In this document: one piece after another, positions 1-9,225 of the stretch | Numbering within the stretch: position 1 is the first letter of the stretch | Layout of the letters: each line of letters begins with the position of its first letter | Assembly (NCBI RefSeq): GCF_010725885.1 | Contig: NZ_AP022600.1 | Location: forward strand, 4,588,001-4,652,000 | Direction: 5' to 3' | DNA length: 64,000 nucleotides | Source of the DNA: Mycolicibacterium tokaiense | GTDB taxonomy: Bacteria > Actinomycetota > Actinomycetes > Mycobacteriales > Mycobacteriaceae | Program-made: the position numbers and the translations under genes | Notes under the pieces: generated by a model | What the model saw: the letters and a program-made list of their open reading frames with translations, nothing else | Databases searched by the model: none | Told to the model about the DNA's origin: nothing

Positions 1-3000
1 GCCGCCACCCTGGATGACGTCAACAAGATCGGTGTCCGGGACCAGATCGTCATCGAGACCACCACCGGCATCCTGGTGTTCACCATCCTGGTCCTGGTCT
101 ACCGCAGCTTCGTGGCGATGATGCTGCCGCTGTTGACGATCGGCGCCGCGCTGGTGGTGGCGCAGCAGGTGGTGGCGGGCCTCGGTCTGGTGGGGCTGGG
201 CGTCGGCCCGCAGACGCTGCTGCTGATGACGGCGATGATGCTCGGCGCCGGCACCGACTACGCCATCTTCCTACTGAGCCGCTACCAGGAGGTGATGCGT
301 TCCGGCGTCACCTCGGACGAGGCCATGGAGACGGCGCTGACGTCCATCGGCCAGGTGATCGCCGGTTCCGCCTTCACGGTGGCCGCGGCGTTCATGGGGA
401 TGGCGTTCACCGACCTGGGGGTGTTCTCCACCGTCGGGCCGCCGCTGGCGGTCACGATCCTGGTCGGGTTCTTCGGCGCGGTCACCATGCTGCCCGCCCT
501 CATGGTGCTGGCCGGCCGGCGCAACTGGCTCAAACCCCGCAAGGACCTCACCGGCCGGATCTGGCGTCGCTCCGGGGCTGAGATCGTCCGCCGTCCCCGC
601 ATCGCGCTGGCCGGCAGCCTGAGCGTCCTGTTGGCGTTGGCCGCCTGCATGGCGCTGATCGAATACAACTATGACGACCGCAAGAACCTGCCGGACGACA
701 TCGACAGCAACCTCGCCTACGAGGCGATGAACAAGCACTTCACCACCAGCAGCACCGCTCAGCAATTCCTGCTGATCCAGTCGCCGGGGGATCTGCGCTC
801 CCCAGAAGCGCTCGCAGACATGGAGATGATGGCGCAGCGCATCGCCGATCTCCCCGGCATCGACGCGGTGCGCGGCATCACCCGGCCCACCGGCGAGATG
901 ATCGAACAGGGCAAGGCCACCTGGCAGGCCGGCGAGGTGGGCACCCGCCTCGGCGACGCCGCCACCCTCATCGACGACAACAACGACAACCTCACGGCGC
1001 TCACCAGCGGCGCCGACCGGCTGGCCGACGCTCTCGATGAGATCCGCCGCACTGTTGTCAACGCCGTCGGCAGTGTCCGGGGGCTGGCCTCGGCGCTGGA
1101 CGACATGGCCGACAAGTACGGCGGCACCAAGACCCTCAACGAGATCGACAAGACCGCCAGCCTGGTGTCCAACATGCGTTCGCTGGGCAAGGCCCTGGGC
1201 TTCGACCGGGTGCGGCTCGGCGATGTCGGCGGCTGGGCGGCCCCTGTGCTCGGGCCGCTGAACAGCAGCCCGACCTGTTCGGCCGACCCGGAATGCGTCG
1301 CCTCCCGCGCTGACCTGCAGAAGCTGGCCAACCTGCGCGGCGACCCGGCGCTGGACAAGATCGCCGAGCTGGGCGACCTCCTGGTGTCCACCGATCCGAA
1401 CCAGACACTGGACCAGACCGTCGGCGGACTGAGCCGCACCCTCACCGAACTCACCACCGCCGCCCGCGACCTGGGTCTCGGCGAATCCGGCGGGGTCTCG
1501 AGCCGGCTGAACACCGCCATGGAAGGCGCCAACACGCTGGCAGATTCCAGCCGGCAGCTGGCCGAAGGTGTGCAGCTGCTGGTCGATCAGACCCGCAACA
1601 TCGGCTCCGGGCTGGACCAGGCGTCGAGCTTCCTGATGGCGATGAAGCGCGACGCCGCCGACCCGCCGATGTCCGGCTTCTACATCCCCCCGGAGATGCT
1701 CACCCAGGAGGAGTTCAAGAAGGCCGCCGAGCTGTTCATCTCACCCGACGGCCACACCGCGCGCTACCTGGTGCAGACCGCCCTGGACCCCTTCAGCGTC
1801 GAGGCGATGGATCAGCTGCAGCTGATCGTCAAGACCGCCGAGGACGCCCGCCCCAACACCACACTGCAGGACGCCACCATCTCGATGGTGGGGTTCACCG
1901 TCGTCAACGACAATCTGCGGACCTACTACAACGGCGACATCAAGTTCATCATCTTCGTCACGCTGGTGGTCGTCTTCCTGATCCTGGCGATCATCCTGCG
2001 GGCGGTCATCGCGCCGCTGTACCTGGTGGCGTCGGTGGTGCTGTCGTTCGTCTCGGCGGTCGGCATCGGGGTGCTGTTCTTCCAGTTCCTGCTGGACCAG
2101 CCCCTGCACTGGAGTGTGCCGGGAACGGCCTTCCTGGTGCTGGTGGCCGTGGGTGCCGACTACAACCTGCTGTTGATCCACCGAATACGCGATGAGGTCC
2201 GCCACGGCCACACCATGAAGGCGGCGGTGGTGCGCACCGTCGGCGCCACCGGTGGCGTCATCACCTCGGCGGGCATCATCTTCGCGGTGTCGATGCTGAG
2301 CCTGACGGTCAGCAGCCTGAGCACCGTGGTGCAGATGGGCTTCGTCATCGGGGTGGGCCTGCTGCTCGACACCTTCATCGTGCGCACCGTCACGGTGCCC
2401 GCGATGGCGGTGCTGGTGGGCGACCGCAACTGGTGGCCGTCGAAGTCGGTCGGCACGCTTTACCTGCCGTCGAAACCGGCGGCGGGGGCAGGCGACGAGG
2501 ACACCGACCGCATCCCGGACGGGGTGTTCCACGACGCGACCACCGATCCGCTGGACCTCGACTTCTCCTCGGACACCGATCAGCTGTGCCTGGATCTGGA
2601 CATCGACACCGCGTCTCTGCACCGGGCCTACTCAGCGGTGGATACCGATCAGCTGGATACCGAGGAGCTGGCCGCTCACGTCGACGAGCCGCGGGACGAC
2701 GACGATGAGCTCGACCTCGAGACCGAGGCCGAGGAGCCGGAGTCTGAGGTCGAGGCTGAGGCCGACGAGGTCGAGCCGGAGCCGGCGGCCGACGAGCCGG
2801 AGACCGAGGAGGCCGACGAGGTCGAATCGGAGGCCGACGAGGTCGAGCCGGAGGCCGACGAGGCCGAGGCGGAGGAGCCCGAGGTCGAAGCTGCCGAGGT
2901 TGAGGTCAGCGAGGAGACCGACGAGCCGCAGCTCGAGACGGATGATGCCGAGGCGGAGGAGCCCGAGGCCGAAGCTGCCGAGGTTGAGGTCAGCGAGGAA

Positions 3001-3078
3001 ACCGACGAGATCACAAACAGCCCTGCCGACACCGACGCCCCGACGAAGCGGCGCTGGTTCGGGCGGTGGCGCAGGTGA
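1..3078 (+). CDS. MmpL-family RND lipid transporter, 5' truncated, acidic repeat tail
   Basis: The frame is open from base 1, so the first transmembrane helix and most of the first periplasmic loop lie outside the window; an internal GTG at 76 is not a credible start. MmpL proteins are inner-membrane RND transporters that use proton flux to export lipids. Visible parts are a membrane cluster at about 60-540 with the GTDY motif (codons near 253), a long Gly/Asp-rich periplasmic domain at about 661-1930, and a second membrane cluster at about 1945-2410 with the matching GADY motif near 2155. These Asp-Tyr pairs are the proton-relay residues of the family. The C-terminal 190 or so residues are cytosolic, become extremely Glu/Asp-rich from about 2686, and end in a basic KRRWFGRWRR-type tip. 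Position beside a glycosyltransferase, an ABC exporter and a FAAL suggests export of a glycolipid; MmpL12 of the M. tuberculosis LOS-like locus is the best positional match, but the exact orthologue is uncertain. Confidence 0.93.
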   Translation, partial: AATLDDVNKIGVRDQIVIETTTGILVFTILVLVYRSFVAMMLPLLTIGAALVVAQQVVAGLGLVGLGVGPQTLLLMTAMMLGAGTDYAIFLLSRYQEVMRSGVTSDEAMETALTSIGQVIAGSAFTVAAAFMGMAFTDLGVFSTVGPPLAVTILVGFFGAVTMLPALMVLAGRRNWLKPRKDLTGRIWRRSGAEIVRRPRIALAGSLSVLLALAACMALIEYNYDDRKNLPDDIDSNLAYEAMNKHFTTSSTAQQFLLIQSPGDLRSPEALADMEMMAQRIADLPGIDAVRGITRPTGEMIEQGKATWQAGEVGTRLGDAATLIDDNNDNLTALTSGADRLADALDEIRRTVVNAVGSVRGLASALDDMADKYGGTKTLNEIDKTASLVSNMRSLGKALGFDRVRLGDVGGWAAPVLGPLNSSPTCSADPECVASRADLQKLANLRGDPALDKIAELGDLLVSTDPNQTLDQTVGGLSRTLTELTTAARDLGLGESGGVSSRLNTAMEGANTLADSSRQLAEGVQLLVDQTRNIGSGLDQASSFLMAMKRDAADPPMSGFYIPPEMLTQEEFKKAAELFISPDGHTARYLVQTALDPFSVEAMDQLQLIVKTAEDARPNTTLQDATISMVGFTVVNDNLRTYYNGDIKFIIFVTLVVVFLILAIILRAVIAPLYLVASVVLSFVSAVGIGVLFFQFLLDQPLHWSVPGTAFLVLVAVGADYNLLLIHRIRDEVRHGHTMKAAVVRTVGATGGVITSAGIIFAVSMLSLTVSSLSTVVQMGFVIGVGLLLDTFIVRTVTVPAMAVLVGDRNWWPSKSVGTLYLPSKPAAGAGDEDTDRIPDGVFHDATTDPLDLDFSSDTDQLCLDLDIDTASLHRAYSAVDTDQLDTEELAAHVDEPRDDDDELDLETEAEEPESEVEAEADEVEPEPAADEPETEEADEVESEADEVEPEADEAEAEEPEVEAAEVEVSEETDEPQLETDDAEAEEPEAEAAEVEVSEETDEITNSPADTDAPTKRRWFGRWRR
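2863..3009 (+). repeat. 63-bp direct repeat encoding acidic tail segment
   Basis: Two 63-bp copies, 2863-2925 and 2947-3009, lie 84 bp apart inside the mmpL tail and differ at only two positions by eye (a GTC/GCC and a GAG/GAA codon). Each encodes a 21-residue unit beginning AEAEEPE and ending SEETDE. The flanking sequence 2750-2865 is built of shorter degenerate GAG-GCC-GAC-GAG units. Near identity at the DNA level indicates recent duplication. Confidence 0.85.
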
Positions 3079-3120
3079 GCACCCCGGGGGGGACCTGGTG
3101 TGCCGATACAGAGGATGTGA

Positions 3121-4017
3121 ATGACCGAGAAGTCCATCGAGGTGATCATCCCGGTGCGCAATCTGGCCGGCCAGATTCCGGAGCTGGCCCGGCCGCTGCT
3201 CGAGCAGCGCCACGAGGGTGACGTCATCACGGTGATCAACGACGCGTCCACCGACGACACCGCGGAGGTGGCCGCCGGCCTGGGCCTGAACGTGATCACG
3301 CTGACCGCGAGCCACGGACCCTATTTCGCCCGGCAGACGGCGGCCCGGCGGTCGACGGCGGACATCCTGTTGTTCATCGACGGCCGATGCCGCCCGCTAC
3401 CCGGCCTGCTCGACGCGCACCGCGAGATGCAGTCGCGCGACGGCGTGGCGCTGTCGTGCACCGATGTGCGGACCCGCACCGGGCCGTCGCTGGCCGCCCG
3501 GGTGGCCGAGCTGCAGCAACCGTTCAGCCTGCGCGGGCGGGTCGACATCCCCGGGCGGCCGCCGTATTTCCCGACCTGCAACCTCGGCATCGCGCGCCCC
3601 GCGTTCGAGGCCGTCAACGGCTTCCGGGTGATGCGCGGTGGGGGCGATGTGGACATCTGCTGGCGCATCCAGGAACAGCAGCTGGGGGAGATGGCCGTCG
3701 ACCACCGGGTGCTGATGGAGTGGGAGCCGCGCACGTCGATGCGTGATCTGGCCAGCCAATACCGCCGCTACGGTCGCAGCACCGCCTACCTCAAGTGGGC
3801 GTTCGGGGACCAGTCGCCCGCGGTGTACCGCAAGGACTCACTGGTGGAAGCGGTCAAAGGCGAGATCGCCCGGCGCAAGGCCATCCGGTGGCCCACCGTC
3901 ACCGAGGAGCTGGCCCGGATCAGCATCGACACGGTGTTCCAGTTCGGATATCTCGAGGCCAAACGCAAACGCGACACCTTCGAACCGCCCCGCAACTACG
4001 GCGCCGAGGTGCGCTGA
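3121..4017 (+). CDS. Family 2 glycosyltransferase
   Basis: A 298-residue GT-A fold glycosyltransferase that would move a sugar from a nucleotide or lipid-linked donor. The N-terminus EVIIPVRN is the first nucleotide-binding strand, followed by VINDASTDDT. The acceptor-side motif is FIDGRCRP, which has DGR where most GT2 enzymes carry DxD. There is no transmembrane segment. The ATG is preceded by GAGGA at 3111-3115 with 5-nt spacing. It follows the mmpL gene by 42 bp on the same strand and is probably co-transcribed with it. The product probably acts on the glycolipid made by this locus; sugar specificity cannot be read from sequence. Confidence 0.88.
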   Translation: MTEKSIEVIIPVRNLAGQIPELARPLLEQRHEGDVITVINDASTDDTAEVAAGLGLNVITLTASHGPYFARQTAARRSTADILLFIDGRCRPLPGLLDAHREMQSRDGVALSCTDVRTRTGPSLAARVAELQQPFSLRGRVDIPGRPPYFPTCNLGIARPAFEAVNGFRVMRGGGDVDICWRIQEQQLGEMAVDHRVLMEWEPRTSMRDLASQYRRYGRSTAYLKWAFGDQSPAVYRKDSLVEAVKGEIARRKAIRWPTVTEELARISIDTVFQFGYLEAKRKRDTFEPPRNYGAEVR

Positions 4018-4020
4018 GGG

Positions 4021-4812
4021 TCAGGGCGCGGTTTCGGCGGTCAGGCGGTACTGGCGCATCACCAGCGGGCAGAAGATCAGGGCCAGGCCCACGATCCACG
4101 CCGCGGCGATCACGATCGTGCCCAGCGCCGGCTCGCCCTCCGACAGCGCCCGCATGCTCTCGATGACGGGCGCCATGGGCTGGTAGGCCACGATCGGCTG
4201 CAGCCAGCCGGGGAACGACTCCACCGGAGCGATGCCGGGGCTGCAGAACGTAAGACCCACCGCACTGGTGCCCAGCCACATGAACAGGGCGTTGCCCGTG
4301 GCCCGCAGCGACAGCGCGGTCACCATCACCGAGAACGTCAGCACCACGAGCACCGGCAACAGCAGGTAGGGGATGAGGCCCAGCAGGTTGCCGCTGAACC
4401 GCAGGCCCAGCGCCACTCCGACCGCGGTGATGATCAGCACGCCCAGGAACGTCCGCAGCGCCTCGGCCAGCAGCCGGCCCAGGATCGCGCTCATCCGGTG
4501 CACCGGCTGGGTCCAGAACCGCCGCAGCAGCCCGGACCCGCGTTCGATCTGCAGGGACAGCGCGCTGCTGATGGCGCCGAACATCCCGCCGGCGAGCGCA
4601 CACATCGGCACCAGACGTTCCAGGTTGTCGGTGCCGTTGATGGCGACCATCGATTCGCCCGCCAGCAGGTGGTAGAAGACCAGCAGCGCCGTCGGGAACA
4701 ACAGGCCCTGGATGGGGACGGCCGGATAGCGGCGCCAGCCGCGCAGCAACCGGCCCGCAAAGATGACGCTCTCAGCCGGCAACGACAGCTTGCTCGTCGG
4801 ATACTCGGTCAT
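4021..4812 (-). CDS. ABC-2 type exporter permease (DrrB/DrrC-like)
   Basis: A 263-residue polytopic membrane protein with about six hydrophobic segments and the ABC-2 permease layout (amphipathic N-terminus, then FPTALLVFYHLL and following helices). The start is the ATG at 4812, starting MTEYPTSK, because it overlaps the stop of the upstream permease by 4 bp; a longer reading upstream would run into that gene. Together with the second permease and the ATPase it forms a DrrABC-type exporter, the class used for lipids such as phthiocerol dimycocerosate in mycobacteria or for anthracyclines in Streptomyces. Given the FAAL and MmpL genes nearby, a lipid or glycolipid substrate is the likeliest inference. 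Confidence 0.85.
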   Translation of the reverse strand: MTEYPTSKLSLPAESVIFAGRLLRGWRRYPAVPIQGLLFPTALLVFYHLLAGESMVAINGTDNLERLVPMCALAGGMFGAISSALSLQIERGSGLLRRFWTQPVHRMSAILGRLLAEALRTFLGVLIITAVGVALGLRFSGNLLGLIPYLLLPVLVVLTFSVMVTALSLRATGNALFMWLGTSAVGLTFCSPGIAPVESFPGWLQPIVAYQPMAPVIESMRALSEGEPALGTIVIAAAWIVGLALIFCPLVMRQYRLTAETAP

Positions 4813-5552
4813 TCCGCCCGCCTCTGGGACCGGGCGGCGATCACGCCGAAGACGAGCAGCAGGCCGAAGCACCACGCCAGCGTCCCGGCAAGGCTGCTCG
4901 ACGACACCGAACCGTCGGTGAAGCCCCGCAGCGTCCCGGTGATCACCGACACCGGCTGCATCCGCACGAACGGCTCCACCCAGTCGGGGAACGCACTGGC
5001 CGGCGCCATGCCGGTGGACAGCAGCACCAGGCCCAGGATCGGGATCAGCAACAGCTGGCTGGACGCGTCGATGCGTTTGATGCGGGTGCCGATCGCGTCG
5101 GCACCGAGGGACAGCGCCAGCGTCAGCACACCGATCACCAGCACGAAGGCGACGGCGTAACCGACACCGCCGGCCAGCCGGAAGCCGAAGGGGTAGGCGA
5201 TGGCGATGGAGGCCACCACCACGACGGCCGAGCGGATCAGGCAGTACAGCATCCGGGCGGCCAGCGGCACCAGAGTGTGCATCGGCATGGTCAGCATCCG
5301 GCGTCCGAACCCGTGGGAGGCGTCCCGGGCGGCGCGGTCAGCGGCGGTCAGCGCCCCGAAGAGCAGGGTCTGCATGATGATCGTCGGCAACACGTATTGC
5401 GCGTACGGCATCGAGCCGGTGTTGATCACGTCGCGCAGCACCAACGTGAACCCGACGAATGTGGCGACGGGAACCACGACGGCGAGGACCAGATCGAAGT
5501 CGCGCAGGGTGCCGCGGAAAACTCGTTCGGTCAGGGTGACCAGTGCGCTCAT
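4809..5552 (-). CDS. ABC-2 type exporter permease (DrrB/DrrC-like)
   Basis: A 247-residue integral membrane protein with about six transmembrane helices, middle gene of the ATPase-permease-permease set. It overlaps the ATPase gene by 4 bp upstream and the second permease by 4 bp downstream, so translation of the three is probably coupled. The central segment TGMAPASAFPDWVEPFVRMQPV is the loop typical of ABC-2 permeases and has a counterpart in the neighbouring permease (APVESFPGWLQPIVAYQPM), so the two are diverged paralogues that likely form a heterodimer in the inner membrane. Confidence 0.85.
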   Translation of the reverse strand: MSALVTLTERVFRGTLRDFDLVLAVVVPVATFVGFTLVLRDVINTGSMPYAQYVLPTIIMQTLLFGALTAADRAARDASHGFGRRMLTMPMHTLVPLAARMLYCLIRSAVVVVASIAIAYPFGFRLAGGVGYAVAFVLVIGVLTLALSLGADAIGTRIKRIDASSQLLLIPILGLVLLSTGMAPASAFPDWVEPFVRMQPVSVITGTLRGFTDGSVSSSSLAGTLAWCFGLLLVFGVIAARSQRRAE

Positions 5553-6478
5553 GCCGTGACTGGACGCTCCGTGAGATGCAGGAACACCTCGTCGAGCGAC
5601 GGTTTACGCAGCGAGATGTCGAGCAGTTCGACGCCGAGACCCTCGATGCGGCGGAACACCTCGCCGAGGGTGGCGACCCCGTTCGCCGCGGGCAGCGACA
5701 CCGTGTTCAGGTCCGTGTCGATCTCGAGGCCCTCGTAGTCGGCCAGCGCCGTGGCCACCGCGGACAGATCGTCCGGGCTCACGGGGGTGACCTGGCAGTA
5801 GGCGAAACCCAGATGCCGCTTCAGCTGCTCGGCGGTTCCGCTGGCGATGATCTCGCCACCGTTGAGGATGATGATCGAGTCACTGAGGACGTCGGCTTCC
5901 TCCAGGTATTGGGTGGTCAGCAGCACCGTGACACCCTGGTCGCGCAGCTCGGAGACCAGCGACCAGACGTCGCGCCTGCTGCGCGGGTCCAGGCCGGTGG
6001 TGGGCTCGTCGAGGAACAGCACCTGCGGGGTCACCACCAGCGACGCGGCGATGTCGATGCGGCGCCGCATACCGCCGGAGTAGGTCATCACCTGTCGGTC
6101 GGCGGCCTTGGCGAGGTCGAAGCGCTCGATCATCTCGTCGGCGCGTTTGCGCGCGTCGCGCCGGCTGAGCCCGCGCAGGCGGGAGAACAGAATGAGGTTC
6201 TCGCGGCCGGTGAGCAGCAGATCCACCGAGGCGTCCTGGCCGGTCACCGAGATGGCCGCCCGCACCTTGTCGGCGTCGCGCACCACGTCGTGGCCGCCCA
6301 CCAAGGCGTGACCGGTGGAGGGCCGCAGCAACGTGGAGAGGATGTTGACGGTGGTTGTTTTGCCGGCGCCGTTGTGACCCAGCAGCGCACACACCGATCC
6401 GGTGGGCACGGCGAAGGTGATGTCGTGCAGAGCACGCATAGCCCCGAATGTCTTTCCGACACCACTGAGCTCGATCAC
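5549..6478 (-). CDS. ABC transporter ATP-binding protein (DrrA-like)
   Basis: A 309-residue cytoplasmic ATPase that powers the two downstream permeases. Walker A is GHNGAGKT (residues 34-41), the signature is YSGGMRRR and Walker B is VLFLDEP followed by TTGLDPRSRRDVW, as in DrrA-type ATPases. The C-terminal 80 residues after the H-loop form the extra domain of this subfamily. It is the first gene of a three-gene minus-strand operon with 4-bp overlaps. The 140-bp region 6479-6618 separates it from a divergently transcribed glycosyltransferase and should hold both promoters. Confidence 0.9.
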   Translation of the reverse strand: MIELSGVGKTFGAMRALHDITFAVPTGSVCALLGHNGAGKTTTVNILSTLLRPSTGHALVGGHDVVRDADKVRAAISVTGQDASVDLLLTGRENLILFSRLRGLSRRDARKRADEMIERFDLAKAADRQVMTYSGGMRRRIDIAASLVVTPQVLFLDEPTTGLDPRSRRDVWSLVSELRDQGVTVLLTTQYLEEADVLSDSIIILNGGEIIASGTAEQLKRHLGFAYCQVTPVSPDDLSAVATALADYEGLEIDTDLNTVSLPAANGVATLGEVFRRIEGLGVELLDISLRKPSLDEVFLHLTERPVTA

Positions 6479-6618
6479 GGGTCAACGATACAGGCGCAGG
6501 TGGTCCGTTCAACCGCCACGTGAAGCCTGTCACCCCGGGCTTCGCGAGGTGCGGTCGGGGCTCGGCGTGACGCTACGGTGGTTACCGCCAGCCGCCACGC
6601 CCACTGTCTGGGGGACTC

Positions 6619-7455
6619 TTGATCAGCCTGTCCGAGCCGACATCCGTTGTCGCGGCGATCCCCAACTACAACATGGGGGAGTCGCTGCAGCGGTTGCTGC
6701 CGCAGGTGCTGGGTCAGGGATATGACCGCGTCCTGGTCCTCGACGACGCGTCCACCGACCACAGTGTCGACGTGGTGGCGGGCTTCTCCGGCGCGGTCGA
6801 GATGGTGCGCAGCCCGGTGAACCAAGGCGCCGGCGCCAACCGCAACCAGGTGCTCAACCACGTGGCCGACGGTGACCTCATCCATTTCATCGACGCCGAC
6901 ATGGATCTGGCCACCGACAACATCGGCGCGGTGGCCCGCGACGTGTTCACCCGGTATGCCGCCGACGGCGTCGGGGCCGTCGGCGGCCTGGTCAGCCGTG
7001 CCGACGGCAGCCAGGAGCCCTTCAACTTCGGTCCGGTATTCTCCCTCAAGACCGTGCTGGCCTCGGCGCCGCCGATGCTGGACCGGATCCGCCACCGGCC
7101 GCGGCTGGTGCGGGCCATCCGCCGGGTCGGCGTGCCCGGCCAGCGGTACTGGCCGGACGTCTTCGCCACTCCGGTTGCGCGCCCGGCCTATTGGCTGCAC
7201 GAGGGCAACATGCTGATCAATGCCGGGGTGTTCGCCGCGGTGGGCGGCTACGACACCAAGGTGCGCTATCACGAGGCCCAGGACCTCGGGATCCGGTTGG
7301 AGAAACTGGGCGTCAAGCGCCAGTTCGACCCCGTGATCGCGGTGGTGCACCACTACATCGACGTTCGCGGCACCAGTCGCGGCAAACAGGAACGCGATTC
7401 AGTGGCCTACCTGATCCGCAAACACGGCGTCGGTCGTTTCCTGTTCGAGCGCTGA
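6619..7455 (+). CDS. Family 2 glycosyltransferase
   Basis: A 278-residue GT2 enzyme with AAIPNYNMGESL at the N-terminus, VLVLDDASTDHS, and a standard DxD-type metal-binding motif in FIDADMDL. The likely start is TTG at 6619, with GGGGGA just upstream at 6610-6615; the next in-frame ATG would remove the first nucleotide-binding strand. A TACGGT hexamer at 6574-6579 is a possible -10. The gene is divergent from the ABC exporter and convergent with the FAAL gene, 6 bp away. It is a second, distinct glycosyltransferase of the block, so the exported product may carry more than one sugar. Confidence 0.86.
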   Translation: MISLSEPTSVVAAIPNYNMGESLQRLLPQVLGQGYDRVLVLDDASTDHSVDVVAGFSGAVEMVRSPVNQGAGANRNQVLNHVADGDLIHFIDADMDLATDNIGAVARDVFTRYAADGVGAVGGLVSRADGSQEPFNFGPVFSLKTVLASAPPMLDRIRHRPRLVRAIRRVGVPGQRYWPDVFATPVARPAYWLHEGNMLINAGVFAAVGGYDTKVRYHEAQDLGIRLEKLGVKRQFDPVIAVVHHYIDVRGTSRGKQERDSVAYLIRKHGVGRFLFER

Positions 7456-7461
7456 GACGGG

Positions 7462-9225
7462 TCAGGCCCCCGCGGGTACGCCGTTGGCCACGTCGAGACG
7501 CTCGAACTTGTCGGCCTCGTAGAGCTGCGCGCAGCTGGCGCGGCGGATCTTGCCGCTGGTGGTGATGGGCAGGGCGCCGCGGCCCACCAGGACGATGTCC
7601 GCCGGGCTGAGGGCATGCGCCTGGGAGATGGCAGCGGTGAGCCGGCCTTTGAGGGACGTCAGCTTTTCGCGCAGGTTCTCGTCACCGTTCTGGTTGGTCT
7701 TCACCTCGACGATGACCACGAGTTGCTCGGCCCGGTCCTTGTCCACCGAGATCGCCGCGGAACGGCCGTTGCTGATCTCGGTGATGGTGGCCTCGATGTC
7801 GTCGGGGTAGTGGTTGACCCCTCGCACGATCAGCAGGTCCTTGATGCGCCCGACGATGAACAGCTCGCCGTCGGCCAGGAAGCCGAGGTCTCCGGTGCGC
7901 AGCCAGGGCCCGGCGTCGGTGCCCTCCGACGGCTGATTGATGACGGCGCCGAAGACGGACTCCGACAGCTCGGGCTTGTGCCAGTAGCCGACACACACGT
8001 TGTCGCCGCGCACCCAGATCTCACCGACTGTTCCCTCCGGGCATTCGGTGGCGGTGTCCGGGTCCACGATGCGCACGGTCGGCGACGTCGGCCTGCCGTA
8101 CCCGACCAGCGGGGTGCCGCCGTCGTCGGTGCTGACGCGCGGTTGCCCCGCCGAGAGCGACTCGGGCTCGAACGACACGACGGTGGGCGGCTTGTTCGGT
8201 CCGTCGGTGGCCACGTAGAGGACGGCCTCGGCCAGGCCGTAGGACGGTCGCAGCGTCTCCGGCTTGAGGTTGAACCGGGCGAAGCGGGCCGCGAAACGTT
8301 TCAGCGTCGCGTCGTGCACCCTTTCGCTGCCACTGATGATGGTCAGCACGGCGCCCAGGTCCATGCCCTCGAGGTCGGCGTCCGAGGTGCGCCCGGCGGC
8401 CAATTCGAACGCGAAGTTGGGGCCCGCGGTCAGCGCGCCGGGGTGGGTGGCCAGCAGCTGCATCCAGCGGGCCGGCCGCGCCAGGAAGCCCAACGGGGTG
8501 GTGAACACCGTTTTCCAGCCGCCCATGATCGGGGCCACGACGCCCAGCAGCAGACCCATGTCGTGATAGAAGGGCAGCCAGGACACCACGGTGGTGCCCA
8601 TCGGGGCCACCCCGCCGTGGTCGGAGAAGTAGGCGTTGACCTGCTGCTCGAAGTTCACCGCCAGGTTGTCGTGGGTGACCATGACCCCGGCCGGGGTGCG
8701 GGTGGACCCCGAGGTGTACTGCAGGTAGGCGACGTCGGGGCGCACCAGGTTGCGCAGGGTGGACTTGCGCCGGGACTCCAGATCCAGCTGGTCGACGGCG
8801 AGGACCGTCGGGGTGCGGCCCGAACTGTCGGGGGTGAGGTACTCGGACAGGACCTCGGTCAGCGCCGCGGTGGTCAGGATGGCGGTGGGTGCGGAGTCAG
8901 CCAGGACCGCGCTCACCCGCTCGTCGTGCTGGCCGGCGAACGGCATCGACAACGGGACGGCGATCACCCCGGCCTGCAGCGCGCCCAGGAAGGCGACGAG
9001 GTAGTCCAGCCCCTGAGGCGCGACGATCACCGCGCGATCACCGGCGGCGGCGTGGGTGCTCAGTTCCTCGGCCATGTTCAGCGTGCGCCGGTAGAGCTCG
9101 GCCCAGGTCAGGGTGCGCTCGACGCCGTCCCAGTCCTGGTCGTAATCCATGAAGACAAATGCGGTGTCGGTCGGCTGCAAACTCGCACGTTCCCGGAGGA
9201 TCGCGGGAATCGATGACGCGGTCAT
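7462..9225 (-). CDS. Fatty acyl-AMP ligase (FadD25/FadD32-type FAAL)
   Basis: A 587-residue ANL-superfamily enzyme that activates a fatty acid as acyl-adenylate for transfer to a polyketide synthase or NRPS carrier domain. The AMP-binding P-loop is YTSGSTRTP (residues 170-178). PSYGLAEAVLYVA, WLRTGDLG and VGRIKDLLIVRGVNHYPDDIE are the FAAL-type forms of the later core motifs, and the last identifies FAALs rather than acyl-CoA ligases. The ATG at 9225 (MTASSIPAILRER) was chosen over an upstream extension because family homology begins there. Position just before the ileS region matches fadD25 of M. tuberculosis. No polyketide synthase is present in the window; its partner presumably lies left of it. 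Confidence 0.92.
   Translation of the reverse strand: MTASSIPAILRERASLQPTDTAFVFMDYDQDWDGVERTLTWAELYRRTLNMAEELSTHAAAGDRAVIVAPQGLDYLVAFLGALQAGVIAVPLSMPFAGQHDERVSAVLADSAPTAILTTAALTEVLSEYLTPDSSGRTPTVLAVDQLDLESRRKSTLRNLVRPDVAYLQYTSGSTRTPAGVMVTHDNLAVNFEQQVNAYFSDHGGVAPMGTTVVSWLPFYHDMGLLLGVVAPIMGGWKTVFTTPLGFLARPARWMQLLATHPGALTAGPNFAFELAAGRTSDADLEGMDLGAVLTIISGSERVHDATLKRFAARFARFNLKPETLRPSYGLAEAVLYVATDGPNKPPTVVSFEPESLSAGQPRVSTDDGGTPLVGYGRPTSPTVRIVDPDTATECPEGTVGEIWVRGDNVCVGYWHKPELSESVFGAVINQPSEGTDAGPWLRTGDLGFLADGELFIVGRIKDLLIVRGVNHYPDDIEATITEISNGRSAAISVDKDRAEQLVVIVEVKTNQNGDENLREKLTSLKGRLTAAISQAHALSPADIVLVGRGALPITTSGKIRRASCAQLYEADKFERLDVANGVPAGA

Noticed and set aside
2632..3315. Leu/Asp-Gly repetitive minus-strand frames opposite the MmpL tail
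   Set aside because: They are the reverse reading of the acidic GAG/GCC repeats, not an independent gene.
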